From assembly GCA_045133795.1 (NCBI GenBank), contig JBGUUT010000075.1:1-27808 (forward strand): 27,808 bases of DNA. Direction: 5' to 3'. The stretch comes from RGIG8597 sp045133795. GTDB lineage: Bacteria > Spirochaetota > GWE2-31-10. The translations under genes were made by a program, and so were the position numbers. This document shows positions 1-8,463 of the stretch, piece by piece; position 1 is the first letter of the stretch; every line of letters begins with the position of its first letter. Below the pieces are notes generated by a model. That model saw nothing but the letters and a program-made list of their open reading frames with translations, made no database searches and was not told the origin of the DNA.

Positions 1-3000
1 CAGTTACATCAGTAGCTGTATAATTTCCGTCAGAAGCTGATGAATACAATGTGTAGCTGCCACTTTTTACGTCGCTGAAAGTTTGCGAGAACGCCGCACC
101 TTTACTGATTGCAACATACGCAACTTTACCTTCATAAGTTCTTGTAAATACAGCCTGGTCACCTGCCATTACAATATTTTTCTGAACACCTTTTTGGATA
201 CAAGGACTCGCAGAACGAATTGTATTCAACGCCTTTAAGTGTTTGTACATTGTCGGTTTCTTCTGTTTTACATAGTTAATACCTTGGTCACCGAGCATCC
301 ATCTTGAAACAATATCATCTTTATTTGTAGAAGCATGAGCTCCGCTCCAAGAATACATTGCTTCAGTTCCGTAATATACCACCGGCACACCGCGGAATAA
401 GTAAATGTAGTTCAACGCATTTTTGTACTGTGTTTCAGTAAAGATTCCGTTATTACGGAAACAGTCGTGATTATCTACAAACATCGCAGTTTTTGTATGT
501 TCTTCTGCATCTGTTCCCCAACCGGCATCTCCGGCAATTACATCTTCAAATCTGGCATAAGAATCCCCTCTGAATACACTACTCATTTGTCCCGGATAGT
601 CAAGACAACTCAAGTGCATATCAAGCATATGTAATGAATCAGTTTTATCCAATGAATGGCGTGCAACAGCGTCATAACGTCCACACCATGCTTCACCAAT
701 CATATAGAAATGGTTATTTCCTTTAGATTTTGCATGTTCGTACATTGCGTCTGCAAATTCTCCGGCAAACTCGTTTGGAATATATGCCATAGTATCAATA
801 CGGAATGCGTCTACTCCGGCGTCAATGAACTTTTTATAAACATTGATTAAGTGATGACGAGAATCTTTTCCGTTTTCACCTAAATGACCAAAGTCTATCA
901 AGTCGGCACATTGACCAAATCCGTAATACGCATAAAAACCATTTTTACTTGGTGTCTGTCCGGCTCCGACCGGTTCATGATAAGGGTCAAGCGTTGCCCA
1001 CGCCCATTCTTTTCCGTCCAAAATTGTTTGAACTTTATTATTCGCCCATTTTGTAGGAGCCGTAGCTGCAGTGTGATTTCCGTGATTGATTACGATATCT
1101 TGCATTACACGAATTCCTTTTTCATGACAAGCAGCTACGAACGCCTTAAAGTCATCCCATCCGTCGCTGTCTTTTCCGCTTGAATGAAGATGTGGGTCAA
1201 TTTTGTCAAAGTCATATCCCCAATAACCATGGAAAGCACTTGCTTGATAAGCGTCACCGCCGTTTGAACCGTCATAATAATAACGACCTTCAGGCTGTTT
1301 TACACTCGGTGTAATCCAAATCGCAGTAAATCCCATTTCTACAAGATAATCCAAGTTATTGATAATACCTTTGAAGTCACCGCCGTGATAATAAGTCAAA
1401 ATACCTGTTTTATCTTCACTGTAGTCATACATTTGACTTTCACCTTTCGGTAAATATTCATCGCCCCAGATGTTATTGTTTGTTTTATCACCGTCACAGA
1501 AACGGTCAGTCATCATAAAATAAATATTTTCTTCACGGAAATCTCTGTGAACAAATGAACCTTTTTTGTTTATTGTAACTTTAATAGTCGTTGTTCCGGA
1601 TAAACCTTCTTCGTCTGTTACTGTCAAAGTTACTATATAAGTTCCGGCTGTTGAATATGTATGAGTTGTTGTCTTTTCTGTAGATTTTATTCCGTCACCG
1701 AAATCCCATGCATAGCTTTTAATTGTACCGTTGTCTGTAGATTGAGATGCGTCAAATGTCAATGCGACTGTTTCCATACCGGTTTTATCTTTTCCGGCAT
1801 TTGCAACAGGTGCTTTATTTGCATTTGTAGTAGTCACAGTAATTTTAGCTGTTTCTGTTTTATTTCCGGCTTTGTCATAAGCGACAGCGTACAATTGGTG
1901 TGAACCGTTTGCTACATTTGCACTGTCCCAACTGCAAGACATTCCGCTTGTGATTGTTCCTATAAGTTTGCCGTCACAGTAAAACTCGATTTTATCAATA
2001 CCTACGTCGTCTGTGGCATTTACAGTTAAAGTTTCTACATCGCTTAAAGTATCGCCGTCAGAAGGTGAACTCCATATAATTGCCGGCGGTTGTGAATCCT
2101 CAGGATTATGGTCATACCATTTTCCGTCTTTGTACCACCATTCTCCGGCTTCACGGGAAAGATCTGCAGTTTGACCAATACCATTGAAAATGATGTTAGC
2201 ACTTGCTATATCCAAAGTTATTCCATACCAATTATTTTTTTCATCTGTCATTGCTTTACCAGGCCAAGCTCCTAATAATTTTGTTTCAGTTCCTATCCAA
2301 GCATAACAATTAGTCCAGTTATAGGCATGAAGAATAATTTTATCTTTAATTACTTCATTGTAATTTACGGACAATTCGTAATTTACGGCAGTTCCGTCCT
2401 TAGATGTAAGAGCGATTTTGATTGTCTTAGTCGCTGTTTTTCCGTCCGCAGAAATTACCACACTTGAAGCTGTTCCGCTTACTGCGGCTACCCCGTCGAT
2501 AGTAAAACTTGCAGTTTCTTCATTTACCGTTGCCGTAATCTCAGCTGTTCCTGTTTCAGAAATAAAACTCATCATGGAATTTACCGTTACATTTTTACCG
2601 TTTACAGTTAACGATGTTAACGCAGCTGAACTTATTTTCTTTATATCCAAGACATAAGATTTTGTTGCTGTTCCGTCTGTAATTTCAATATTTACCGTAC
2701 TCGGAACCGGCACATCTATACCGGTAACAGACTTATCGTTAATTTTTACGATAGCTTCTTCTTTTTCTGCTGTAGCAACTACACGCACTGTAGAATCAGA
2801 AGAACTGAAAGTCATATAGTCCGAAACAGTAACAGATTTTCCTGCTACGTTTAAACTTTTTAAATTAGCATTAACCGGCTTTGTAAAACTTTCTCTTGTT
2901 ATTTTTACTGTGTATGTTTTTGTCGTAACTCCGTCTTCGGCAGTAACTTTTACAGACAATACATTTTCGCCTTCTTTTAACGAATAAACTTTTCCGGAAG

Positions 3001-4078
3001 CAACATCGGCTTTTGCTTTGTCGTGACTAAACACAAACGTCATAGTCACACTGTTTGTTTCATATGGTACATTTAAAGAATAACTTTCTGTATCCATCGT
3101 AAACGGCAAGGCAATCATAGCTCCGTTATTATTCGTAAGTTTCAAATCAAGCAATCTTGCATCATTTGAAGCAATGTCAGAAGCTCTGCTGACTGTCAAT
3201 TTGTAGCTATTACTTTTGTCCGGATTGTTTTTTGATATTACAAAAATCGTAAACGATTTAGTTTCACCTTTTTCGAGTGAAATCTCACTGTTGCCGTTTT
3301 CTACTGTACATAAGTCACTTGTTGCTTTGATTGTTACTTTTTCAACAGTATTAGGCAAATTGATTTCATATTCATATTTGGTTTTACTGAAATTATTTAT
3401 GTATTCGTCGGCACCGTTACTTACCGAAAGTCCGTCAAGATAAGCTGCTTCGGCATCAATAACGGTAAAAGTTCTTTCAATTGTAGATTTTACTCCGCCT
3501 TTAATCGCCAAAACTTTTACAGTCTGAATACCCACAGGAAGTGTAAAAGGCGTTCCGTCATATTCTTCCATATCTTCGGTAGGAGTATTTCCGTCAATCG
3601 TATAATAAATCTTTGTCCCGAAAAGTTTATGAGTAATCGAAATTCCCTCAATCGTCGTAATCTCATCTTTATCCGGACTGATAACCGGGTTTTCAATATA
3701 AACACTGAATCTTTTTTCTAAAACCGGTGACGGGTTGTACTTACTGTGATAAAGACGAACCTTAAGCGTACATGATTCGGTCAATTCAATCCCTTTACTT
3801 GGATCATAAACATTAGAATCTTCCCACTCCGGTTCTGTTCCGTCTAATGTATAAACAAGATTTGCATCACTCGGAGAATAGTAAAAACGTATCACCTTTC
3901 CGTATTCCAATTTACTGTCTACCGTATCACATGTCGGAATCGGTAATGTACTGTTTTCATATTTGACAACATAATTCGGGTTGCTGCTACATGAAAAAAA
4001 TATTGCCAAACTTAATATAGTAAACAACTTACAAATTATATATCTGTAGTTCTTACATAAAAAAATACTTTTACTCAT
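1..4078 (-). CDS. Large multidomain lipoprotein alpha-amylase (GH13), 3' end outside window
   Basis: The frame is open from the ATG at 4078 to the left edge, about 1359 codons with no stop, so the C-terminus is missing. AGGAG lies about 9 bases before the ATG. A signal peptide ends in a lipobox (AIFFSC, Cys30), so this should be a surface or periplasmic lipoprotein. Domains in order: two chitobiase-C/Fn3-associated type repeats (about 60-210, with YTLDGTEP and YTIDGNTP), cadherin-like beta-sandwich repeats (about 215-560), a CBM26-like starch-binding module (about 578-665, with GAWPGKAM), a bacterial Ig domain (about 665-750), a PKD domain (about 755-835, AWDFGDG), then the GH13 barrel. All four GH13 regions are visible: DIVINH near 995, FRIDTM (nucleophile Asp, about 1095), GEAW (acid/base Glu, about 1129) and FVDNHD (about 1204). 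The expected role is hydrolysis of starch or maltodextrin outside the cell. Exact substrate specificity cannot be read. Confidence 0.93.
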   Translation of the reverse strand, partial: MSKSIFLCKNYRYIICKLFTILSLAIFFSCSSNPNYVVKYENSTLPIPTCDTVDSKLEYGKVIRFYYSPSDANLVYTLDGTEPEWEDSNVYDPSKGIELTESCTLKVRLYHSKYNPSPVLEKRFSVYIENPVISPDKDEITTIEGISITHKLFGTKIYYTIDGNTPTEDMEEYDGTPFTLPVGIQTVKVLAIKGGVKSTIERTFTVIDAEAAYLDGLSVSNGADEYINNFSKTKYEYEINLPNTVEKVTIKATSDLCTVENGNSEISLEKGETKSFTIFVISKNNPDKSNSYKLTVSRASDIASNDARLLDLKLTNNNGAMIALPFTMDTESYSLNVPYETNSVTMTFVFSHDKAKADVASGKVYSLKEGENVLSVKVTAEDGVTTKTYTVKITRESFTKPVNANLKSLNVAGKSVTVSDYMTFSSSDSTVRVVATAEKEEAIVKINDKSVTGIDVPVPSTVNIEITDGTATKSYVLDIKKISSAALTSLTVNGKNVTVNSMMSFISETGTAEITATVNEETASFTIDGVAAVSGTASSVVISADGKTATKTIKIALTSKDGTAVNYELSVNYNEVIKDKIILHAYNWTNCYAWIGTETKLLGAWPGKAMTDEKNNWYGITLDIASANIIFNGIGQTADLSREAGEWWYKDGKWYDHNPEDSQPPAIIWSSPSDGDTLSDVETLTVNATDDVGIDKIEFYCDGKLIGTITSGMSCSWDSANVANGSHQLYAVAYDKAGNKTETAKITVTTTNANKAPVANAGKDKTGMETVALTFDASQSTDNGTIKSYAWDFGDGIKSTEKTTTHTYSTAGTYIVTLTVTDEEGLSGTTTIKVTINKKGSFVHRDFREENIYFMMTDRFCDGDKTNNNIWGDEYLPKGESQMYDYSEDKTGILTYYHGGDFKGIINNLDYLVEMGFTAIWITPSVKQPEGRYYYDGSNGGDAYQASAFHGYWGYDFDKIDPHLHSSGKDSDGWDDFKAFVAACHEKGIRVMQDIVINHGNHTAATAPTKWANNKVQTILDGKEWAWATLDPYHEPVGAGQTPSKNGFYAYYGFGQCADLIDFGHLGENGKDSRHHLINVYKKFIDAGVDAFRIDTMAYIPNEFAGEFADAMYEHAKSKGNNHFYMIGEAWCGRYDAVARHSLDKTDSLHMLDMHLSCLDYPGQMSSVFRGDSYARFEDVIAGDAGWGTDAEEHTKTAMFVDNHDCFRNNGIFTETQYKNALNYIYLFRGVPVVYYGTEAMYSWSGAHASTNKDDIVSRWMLGDQGINYVKQKKPTMYKHLKALNTIRSASPCIQKGVQKNIVMAGDQAVFTRTYEGKVAYVAISKGAAFSQTFSDVKSGSYTLYSSASDGNYTATDVT

Positions 4079-4295
4079 TTCTGATTGCTCCTTTTATTTT
4101 TCTCCATATTTAGCAATCATAATGCCAATGTAAAGTATTTCAAAAACGAAATCATTTTTCCAAAAACTCATAAATTACGATTATTTGTATAATTGTAATA
4201 ATAATAAGTAAGGAATCTCTTCAAAAAGTATTGACTTCATTTTTTGCAAAAGCTAATTTCACGTTATTTAAAATCGCTTTCAAAAAGGAAGAAAT
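4079..4295. other. Divergent intergenic region, amylase / pdxA
   Basis: This AT-rich spacer holds the 5' regions of two divergent genes. The pdxA promoter is on the plus strand. On the minus strand TTTACA, 17 bases, then AAATAT (about 4109-4137) is only a weak promoter candidate for the amylase gene. I see no RNA gene, repeat or ORF here. Confidence 0.5.
4231..4259 (+). promoter_or_regulatory. Candidate sigma-70 promoter of pdxA
   Basis: TTGACT at 4231-4236, a 17-base spacer, then TAATTT at 4254-4259, 36 bases before the pdxA ATG. The -35 box is strong; the -10 box is moderate. Confidence 0.55.
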
Positions 4296-5285
4296 ATGAA
4301 TCGTCCGTTTATTGCCGTACCAATAGGAGATCCTGCCGGAATAGGTCCGGAAATAGTTGTTAAAGCAGTTGCTTCTGAAGAAATTAAAAATATTGCACGT
4401 TGTATCATCATCGGAGATTGCAATGTCATTGCAAATGCCTTGAAAATCACAAATACCGATATAAATATTTGCCGTATCGAAAAAACAGAAGATTATAAAG
4501 ACAATCATTTAAATATTATTCCGATTGATAATGTTGATTTTACAGCACTGCATATCGGAGAAGTTTCCGGAATGTGCGGAAAAGCTGCGTATGAATACAT
4601 AGAAAAAAGTATAGATTTGGCAATGAAAAAACAAGTTGCCGCAGTTGCAACTCCGCCGATTAACAAAGAAAGCCTAAAAGCCGCAAATATTCCATATATA
4701 GGACATACCGAAATATTCGGAGCATTAACAAATACAGCTGACCCATTGACGATGTTTGAAGTTCGCAACTTGCGAATTTTCTTTCTTACACGTCATGTCT
4801 CATTGCGTAATGCCTGCGATTTAATCACAAAAGCACGCATTGAAGATTACGTAAAACGTTGCATTGATGTACTTAATAAACTGGGAGTAACGGACGGAAC
4901 TATGGCTATAGCCGGATTAAATCCGCATTCCGGTGAACACGGACTTTTTGGTCTTGAAGAAGTCGATGAAATTACACCGGCAGTAGAAAATCTAAAGGCT
5001 CTCGGATATGAAGTTGACGGTCCGATAAGTGCCGATTCCGTATTTCATCTGGCATTGCAAGGACGTTACAACAGCGTTTTATCGCTTTATCACGACCAAG
5101 GACATATCGCAGCTAAAACGTTTGATTTTGAACGAACAATTTCTGTTACCGGCGGAATGCCGATTTTGCGTACTTCGGTAGATCACGGAACTGCGATGGA
5201 CATTGCCGGTACCGGAAAAGCAAGTGAAATAAGCATGAAAGAAGCAATAAAAGTCGCCGTAAAATATTGCAAATCTTACATATAA
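4296..5285 (+). CDS. pdxA: 4-hydroxythreonine-4-phosphate dehydrogenase (PdxA family)
   Basis: The protein has 329 residues, the usual length of the family. PdxA oxidises 4-phosphohydroxy-L-threonine with NAD in the DXP-dependent route to pyridoxal phosphate, in the cytoplasm. Visible signatures are GDPAGIGPEI (residues 11-20), GHTE, FLTRHVSLRNA, LNPHSGEHGLFG, SLYHDQGH and the C-terminal TSVDHGTAMDIAGTG. The histidines in the RHVSL, NPHSGE and YHDQGH segments match the metal ligands of characterised PdxA. AAGGAAG precedes the ATG by about 5 bases. No other pyridoxine-synthesis gene is nearby, and no DUF1537 kinase, the usual partner of PdxA2 (four-carbon acid catabolism). PdxA proper is therefore favoured, but the PdxA2 role cannot be excluded from sequence alone. 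Confidence 0.9.
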   Translation: MNRPFIAVPIGDPAGIGPEIVVKAVASEEIKNIARCIIIGDCNVIANALKITNTDINICRIEKTEDYKDNHLNIIPIDNVDFTALHIGEVSGMCGKAAYEYIEKSIDLAMKKQVAAVATPPINKESLKAANIPYIGHTEIFGALTNTADPLTMFEVRNLRIFFLTRHVSLRNACDLITKARIEDYVKRCIDVLNKLGVTDGTMAIAGLNPHSGEHGLFGLEEVDEITPAVENLKALGYEVDGPISADSVFHLALQGRYNSVLSLYHDQGHIAAKTFDFERTISVTGGMPILRTSVDHGTAMDIAGTGKASEISMKEAIKVAVKYCKSYI

Positions 5286-5322
5286 TTTTACGTACAAAAT
5301 AAGCTTTATTCAAAAAAACAAT

Positions 5323-5352
5323 TTGACATAAAATATAAAAAATCGTTATTTA
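5323..5352 (+). promoter_or_regulatory. Candidate promoter of the 42-residue peptide gene
   Basis: A perfect TTGACA at 5323-5328 is followed, 18 bases on, by TATTTA (5347-5352). The small gene's ATG is 25 bases further on. This suggests the small gene is transcribed independently of pdxA. Confidence 0.45.
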
Positions 5353-5376
5353 TAGGAACATTTTAAGGAGTTGATT

Positions 5377-5505
5377 ATGCAAAAAAACACAATAGGCAGA
5401 ATACTTTTATCATTAATAATTTCTTCTGTTGTTGTTGCCGCTTGCGGATTTTTGGGAGTTTGGTTAACTCGTTATTTTCAGATTCCTAAAAGTTGGAGAC
5501 GTTAA
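5377..5505 (+). CDS. Small hydrophobic peptide, 42 aa, possible mini-lipoprotein
   Basis: This short ORF starts at ATG 5377 and stops with TAA at 5503-5505. AAGGAG lies 6 bases before the ATG and a promoter-like TTGACA lies upstream, so translation is credible. The peptide begins MQKNTIGR, has one hydrophobic segment (about residues 9-23), then GFLGVWLTRYFQIPKSWRR. VVAAC at 20-24 fits a lipobox, which would leave a mature lipoprotein of 19 residues. It could equally be a single-span inner-membrane peptide with a basic tail. It ends 10 bases before the convergent gene at 5515. No family is recognised. Confidence 0.6.
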   Translation: MQKNTIGRILLSLIISSVVVAACGFLGVWLTRYFQIPKSWRR

Positions 5506-5514
5506 TAATTTCTT

Positions 5515-6360
5515 TCAGCATTTTTCTAAAGTATTTTTAATGCGGCGAATCTCATGAATATCAAGAGTAAGCGGTATATAATTGTAATACGGAGCTTGAG
5601 TATTAATTATTATACCGTCAGATTTTAAAGAAGCGGCAATATCTTGTGCTTCATTTTGATATTCATCTTTTAATACAAAAACTCTGTCATTACATAAAAA
5701 TTTTTCATTAGTAAATGAAAAGCATTTTTGTCCCTGTAAAGCCTTTGCTTTATAATAAAACGTAATAGCGGTAACAAAAACAATCGCCGGAACTTCTTCC
5801 AACGGTCGACAAATATTTATCAAGTCTTTTAGATTGCGATTCACCAATACGGCACATGTATTTGTATAACCGGTGTACAATGCCGGCAAAACGATACAAT
5901 CCGTTTGCGGAATATTGTTTTCATCAAGTAAACGAGGGAAATTGTAATACCATGCAATAAAGTTTGCTTGCTGAATATCGGTAGGAGATTTTATCGTGAA
6001 ATCATAAAGCTTTATTCCGTCTCCGGTCTTTATTCCGTGATTTGTCATAAAATCTTTCATTCCGACATTGTCCGGTTCTATATTTCCGTATAAAGCTGCA
6101 ACTTTCAATAAAAATTCTTGGGTACTTGAAAAAAAACAAAGTTCATAAAGTCCGTTTGTTGTAAGTTCAGAAATAATTTTTCTGTAACGCTTGTGATATA
6201 CAGTCGGCAAATCCAACGTAAGAAGAGTAGATACGGCATTCTTTATCTGTGTTGTAAGCTTTTGATGAGAATGACCGGTAATATTATCTGCCCGTCGCAA
6301 ATCAAAATAACGATTTCCGAATTTATCTCTGACATAACATTCTTTAGCTTTATGAAACAT
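5515..6360 (-). CDS. Shortened class III aminotransferase-like protein, probably not a transaminase
   Basis: The protein has 281 residues, against about 420-450 for class III PLP aminotransferases. The ends resemble that family: CYVRDKFGNRYFDLR (8-22) followed by GHSHQ (29-33) matches the N-terminal 'D-x-x-G-x-x-Y-x-D' and 'GHxH' region. FFSSTQEFLLKVAALYG (76-92) matches the 'NSGTEAxExAxKxAR' helix. The C-terminus ends in a typical small-domain helix. About 130 residues of the large domain are absent. The segment that should carry the DE-x-x pair and the PLP-binding lysine (near 150-175, IVLPALYTGYTN) has neither. A strong AAGGGGG lies before the ATG. The frame is intact and the body is not eroded by stops, so it is probably expressed. 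Its present function is unknown. Confidence 0.6.
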   Translation of the reverse strand: MFHKAKECYVRDKFGNRYFDLRRADNITGHSHQKLTTQIKNAVSTLLTLDLPTVYHKRYRKIISELTTNGLYELCFFSSTQEFLLKVAALYGNIEPDNVGMKDFMTNHGIKTGDGIKLYDFTIKSPTDIQQANFIAWYYNFPRLLDENNIPQTDCIVLPALYTGYTNTCAVLVNRNLKDLINICRPLEEVPAIVFVTAITFYYKAKALQGQKCFSFTNEKFLCNDRVFVLKDEYQNEAQDIAASLKSDGIIINTQAPYYNYIPLTLDIHEIRRIKNTLEKC

Positions 6361-6474
6361 TATTTCCCCCTTATTTTCTATGGTGTTATATCATAAAATA
6401 ATTTAACTTTCCTAATTTCTTCATTAAAATAATGATAAATATTAATAACAACGTAAACTTTTTAGGAGAACAGC

Positions 6475-7452
6475 ATGATAAAAATTTCCGTTATTATTCC
6501 GGTTTTTAATACACAACATGAACTTACACAATGTCTGGAAAGTATTGTCTCACAAACAATGCAAGACATTGAAATTATTATTGTTGACGACGGAAGTGAA
6601 AACAAACCGACAGTTAAAGAAATAATCAAAAAAAACTTTAAGAAAGACAAAAGAATTAAAATTCTAAAACATTCAATCAACGAAGGACTTACCGAAAGTC
6701 GGCGAACCGGAATAACGGGAGCTTGCGGAGAATATATATTTTTCATTGATACAGATGATAAATTAAACAGCAATGACGCATTGGAAAAAATGTATGATAT
6801 TGCGATTAATAAAAATGCAGATATTGTTCAATGTTGTGCTGATATTGATTTTGTACAAGCGACTCTTGACAATACTAAATATTATGAAAAAGCGGCTCAC
6901 CCCTACATCGGTGAACTGAACGGAATTGATATTTTCAAAAACTGTTATTCTGAAAATAAACACCCTTGGTATATATGGGGAAAACTTTTAAAACGCACTC
7001 TTTGTATTAAAGCTATGAGCTTTATTCCTGAAACTTACTGTGTAATGTCTGAAGATTTTCTGCTATATTTTTTTATCAGTCGCAATGCCCAAAGATACAT
7101 AGGGATTCCCGAAAAACTTTATTGCTACAGAGTCGGCGGAGGAATAAGCACAAGTAATCAAATAACATCACTTGAAAAATGGAAAAGTCATTGTTCGTCT
7201 GCTTCTGTTTTTACAATAATATTCCTTTATAACAAACAAAATCCCCTAGATGAACAGACATATAAAATGATTGTCGCATACACTCAAATCGCCGTTTTAC
7301 GTTCCGTAATGCGTTTGGAAACCACCGTATCGGCAGAAATAAAAGACGCGGCAAAAGAAATGCTGTGCGAAGCTTGGGGGACAAATATGGTGGAAAAAGC
7401 ACTGGAGTTTTATCATAACAATGAAACGAAAGACAATTTATTTGACAAATAA
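6475..7452 (+). CDS. Family 2 glycosyltransferase
   Basis: The protein has 325 residues with an N-terminal GT-A fold. Visible motifs are ISVIIPVFN (4-12), IIIVDDGS (34-41, nucleotide-binding Asp pair) and FFIDTDD (89-95), where the DXD-type motif binds metal and the nucleotide-sugar. The C-terminal third (SEDFLLYFF, CYRVGGGIS) is typical of GT2 enzymes that decorate surface polysaccharide or glycolipid. I see no transmembrane segment, so it is probably cytoplasmic or peripheral. AGGAG lies 7 bases before the ATG. It is divergent from the aminotransferase-like gene. No other glycan genes lie next to it, so the acceptor and sugar are unknown. Confidence 0.9.
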   Translation: MIKISVIIPVFNTQHELTQCLESIVSQTMQDIEIIIVDDGSENKPTVKEIIKKNFKKDKRIKILKHSINEGLTESRRTGITGACGEYIFFIDTDDKLNSNDALEKMYDIAINKNADIVQCCADIDFVQATLDNTKYYEKAAHPYIGELNGIDIFKNCYSENKHPWYIWGKLLKRTLCIKAMSFIPETYCVMSEDFLLYFFISRNAQRYIGIPEKLYCYRVGGGISTSNQITSLEKWKSHCSSASVFTIIFLYNKQNPLDEQTYKMIVAYTQIAVLRSVMRLETTVSAEIKDAAKEMLCEAWGTNMVEKALEFYHNNETKDNLFDK

Positions 7453-7495
7453 TAAATAATTAAACTACATTCAGTATTTTAAAACGGAGGAAAAT

Positions 7496-7897
7496 ATGGA
7501 TACCACAGAAAAAGCTATTATATTACACAATGCCGGTTATAATTGCTGTCAAGCCGTAGCATGTGCATTTGCCGAAAAATTAGGAGTTGATAAAGAAATA
7601 TTATTTAAAATTGCAGAAGGTTTCGGTCTGGGAATGGGCGGTACAAAATGCACATGCGGAGCCGTAAGCGGTGCCGTAATGCTTGCCGGAATCAAAAACA
7701 GCGGTGGTTTATCAGAAAGAACAAAAGCAGCAACTTATAAATTATCATCAAAGATTGTCGAAGACTTCATTGCTAAGAATCAATCCGTAATTTGCAGTGA
7801 AATCAAAGGAATAGATACCGGAAAAGTTTTGCGAAGTTGCAGCGGTTGTATAGAAGACGCCGTTAAAATTGCAGAAGATGTTTTGAATCTGAAATAG
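7496..7897 (+). CDS. C_GCAxxG_C_C family protein
   Basis: The protein has 133 residues and is cysteine-rich. The cysteines are Cys17-Cys18 (NCCQAV), Cys23, Cys52 and Cys54 in CTCGAVSGA (52-60), Cys100, Cys115 and Cys118 (RSCSGC). This is the spaced pattern that gives the family its name. Members are thought to be redox or metal-binding proteins, but no biochemical role is firmly assigned. GGAGG lies before the ATG. The next gene downstream, on the same strand 77 bases later, is a glutathione peroxidase. This fits a shared thiol-redox theme, though that link is only inferred. Confidence 0.85.
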   Translation: MDTTEKAIILHNAGYNCCQAVACAFAEKLGVDKEILFKIAEGFGLGMGGTKCTCGAVSGAVMLAGIKNSGGLSERTKAATYKLSSKIVEDFIAKNQSVICSEIKGIDTGKVLRSCSGCIEDAVKIAEDVLNLK

Positions 7898-7974
7898 GTG
7901 TAAAAAAATCCTCTTATTGCATAATTGATTAATCATTAATAGTTATTTTTACCATACCGATTAAGGAGGTAATC

Positions 7975-8463
7975 ATGACTGTTTATGATTTTTCAGTTAA
8001 AGCAATAAACGGAGAAATAAAATCTCTCAAAGATTATGAGGGTAAAGTTTTACTTATAGTAAATACTGCTACAAAATGCGGCTTTACTTCACAATATGAA
8101 GCTCTGCAAGATTTGTATGAAAAATATCATGATGACGGCTTGGAAATATTAGACTTTCCATGCAACCAATTTGCTCATCAAGCTCCCGGCAATAATGATG
8201 AGATTCATACATTTTGTCGTATAAAATATGCAATTACATTTTCACAATTTTCAAAAATCAACGTCAACGGAAGAAAAGAAGAACCTTTGTATAAATATTT
8301 AAAAAGTGAGAAAAAAGGTGCAATCAAATGGAATTTTACAAAATTTCTTGTAGACAGTGAGGGGAAAGTTGTAAATCGTTTTGCTCCATCCGATACTCCG
8401 GAGAAAATCGAACCTTTCATCAAAAAAGCTCTTCAGAAAAAAACAACTTATTTTTGCGAGTAA
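7975..8463 (+). CDS. Glutathione peroxidase-family thiol peroxidase (Cys type)
   Basis: The protein has 162 residues, normal for the bacterial BtuE/BsaA-type GPx. It reduces hydrogen peroxide and organic hydroperoxides; bacterial cysteine forms usually draw electrons from thioredoxin. The catalytic tetrad is visible: Cys35 (NTATKCGFTSQY), Gln69 (NQFAHQAPG), then Trp119 and Asn120 (IKWNFTKFL). The catalytic codon is TGC, so this copy uses cysteine rather than selenocysteine. There is no signal peptide, so it is cytoplasmic. AAGGAGG lies before the ATG. The final residues (KKTTYFCE) are a short extra tail. Confidence 0.93.
   Translation: MTVYDFSVKAINGEIKSLKDYEGKVLLIVNTATKCGFTSQYEALQDLYEKYHDDGLEILDFPCNQFAHQAPGNNDEIHTFCRIKYAITFSQFSKINVNGRKEEPLYKYLKSEKKGAIKWNFTKFLVDSEGKVVNRFAPSDTPEKIEPFIKKALQKKTTYFCE

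Noticed and set aside
656..3443. Several plus-strand ORFs of 60-100 codons opposite the amylase gene
   Set aside because: They lie antisense to a continuous, motif-rich GH13 lipoprotein frame, lack ribosome sites and have low-complexity composition.
7975..8463. Selenocysteine-containing glutathione peroxidase
   Set aside because: The catalytic codon is TGC, and no in-frame TGA occurs in the gene.
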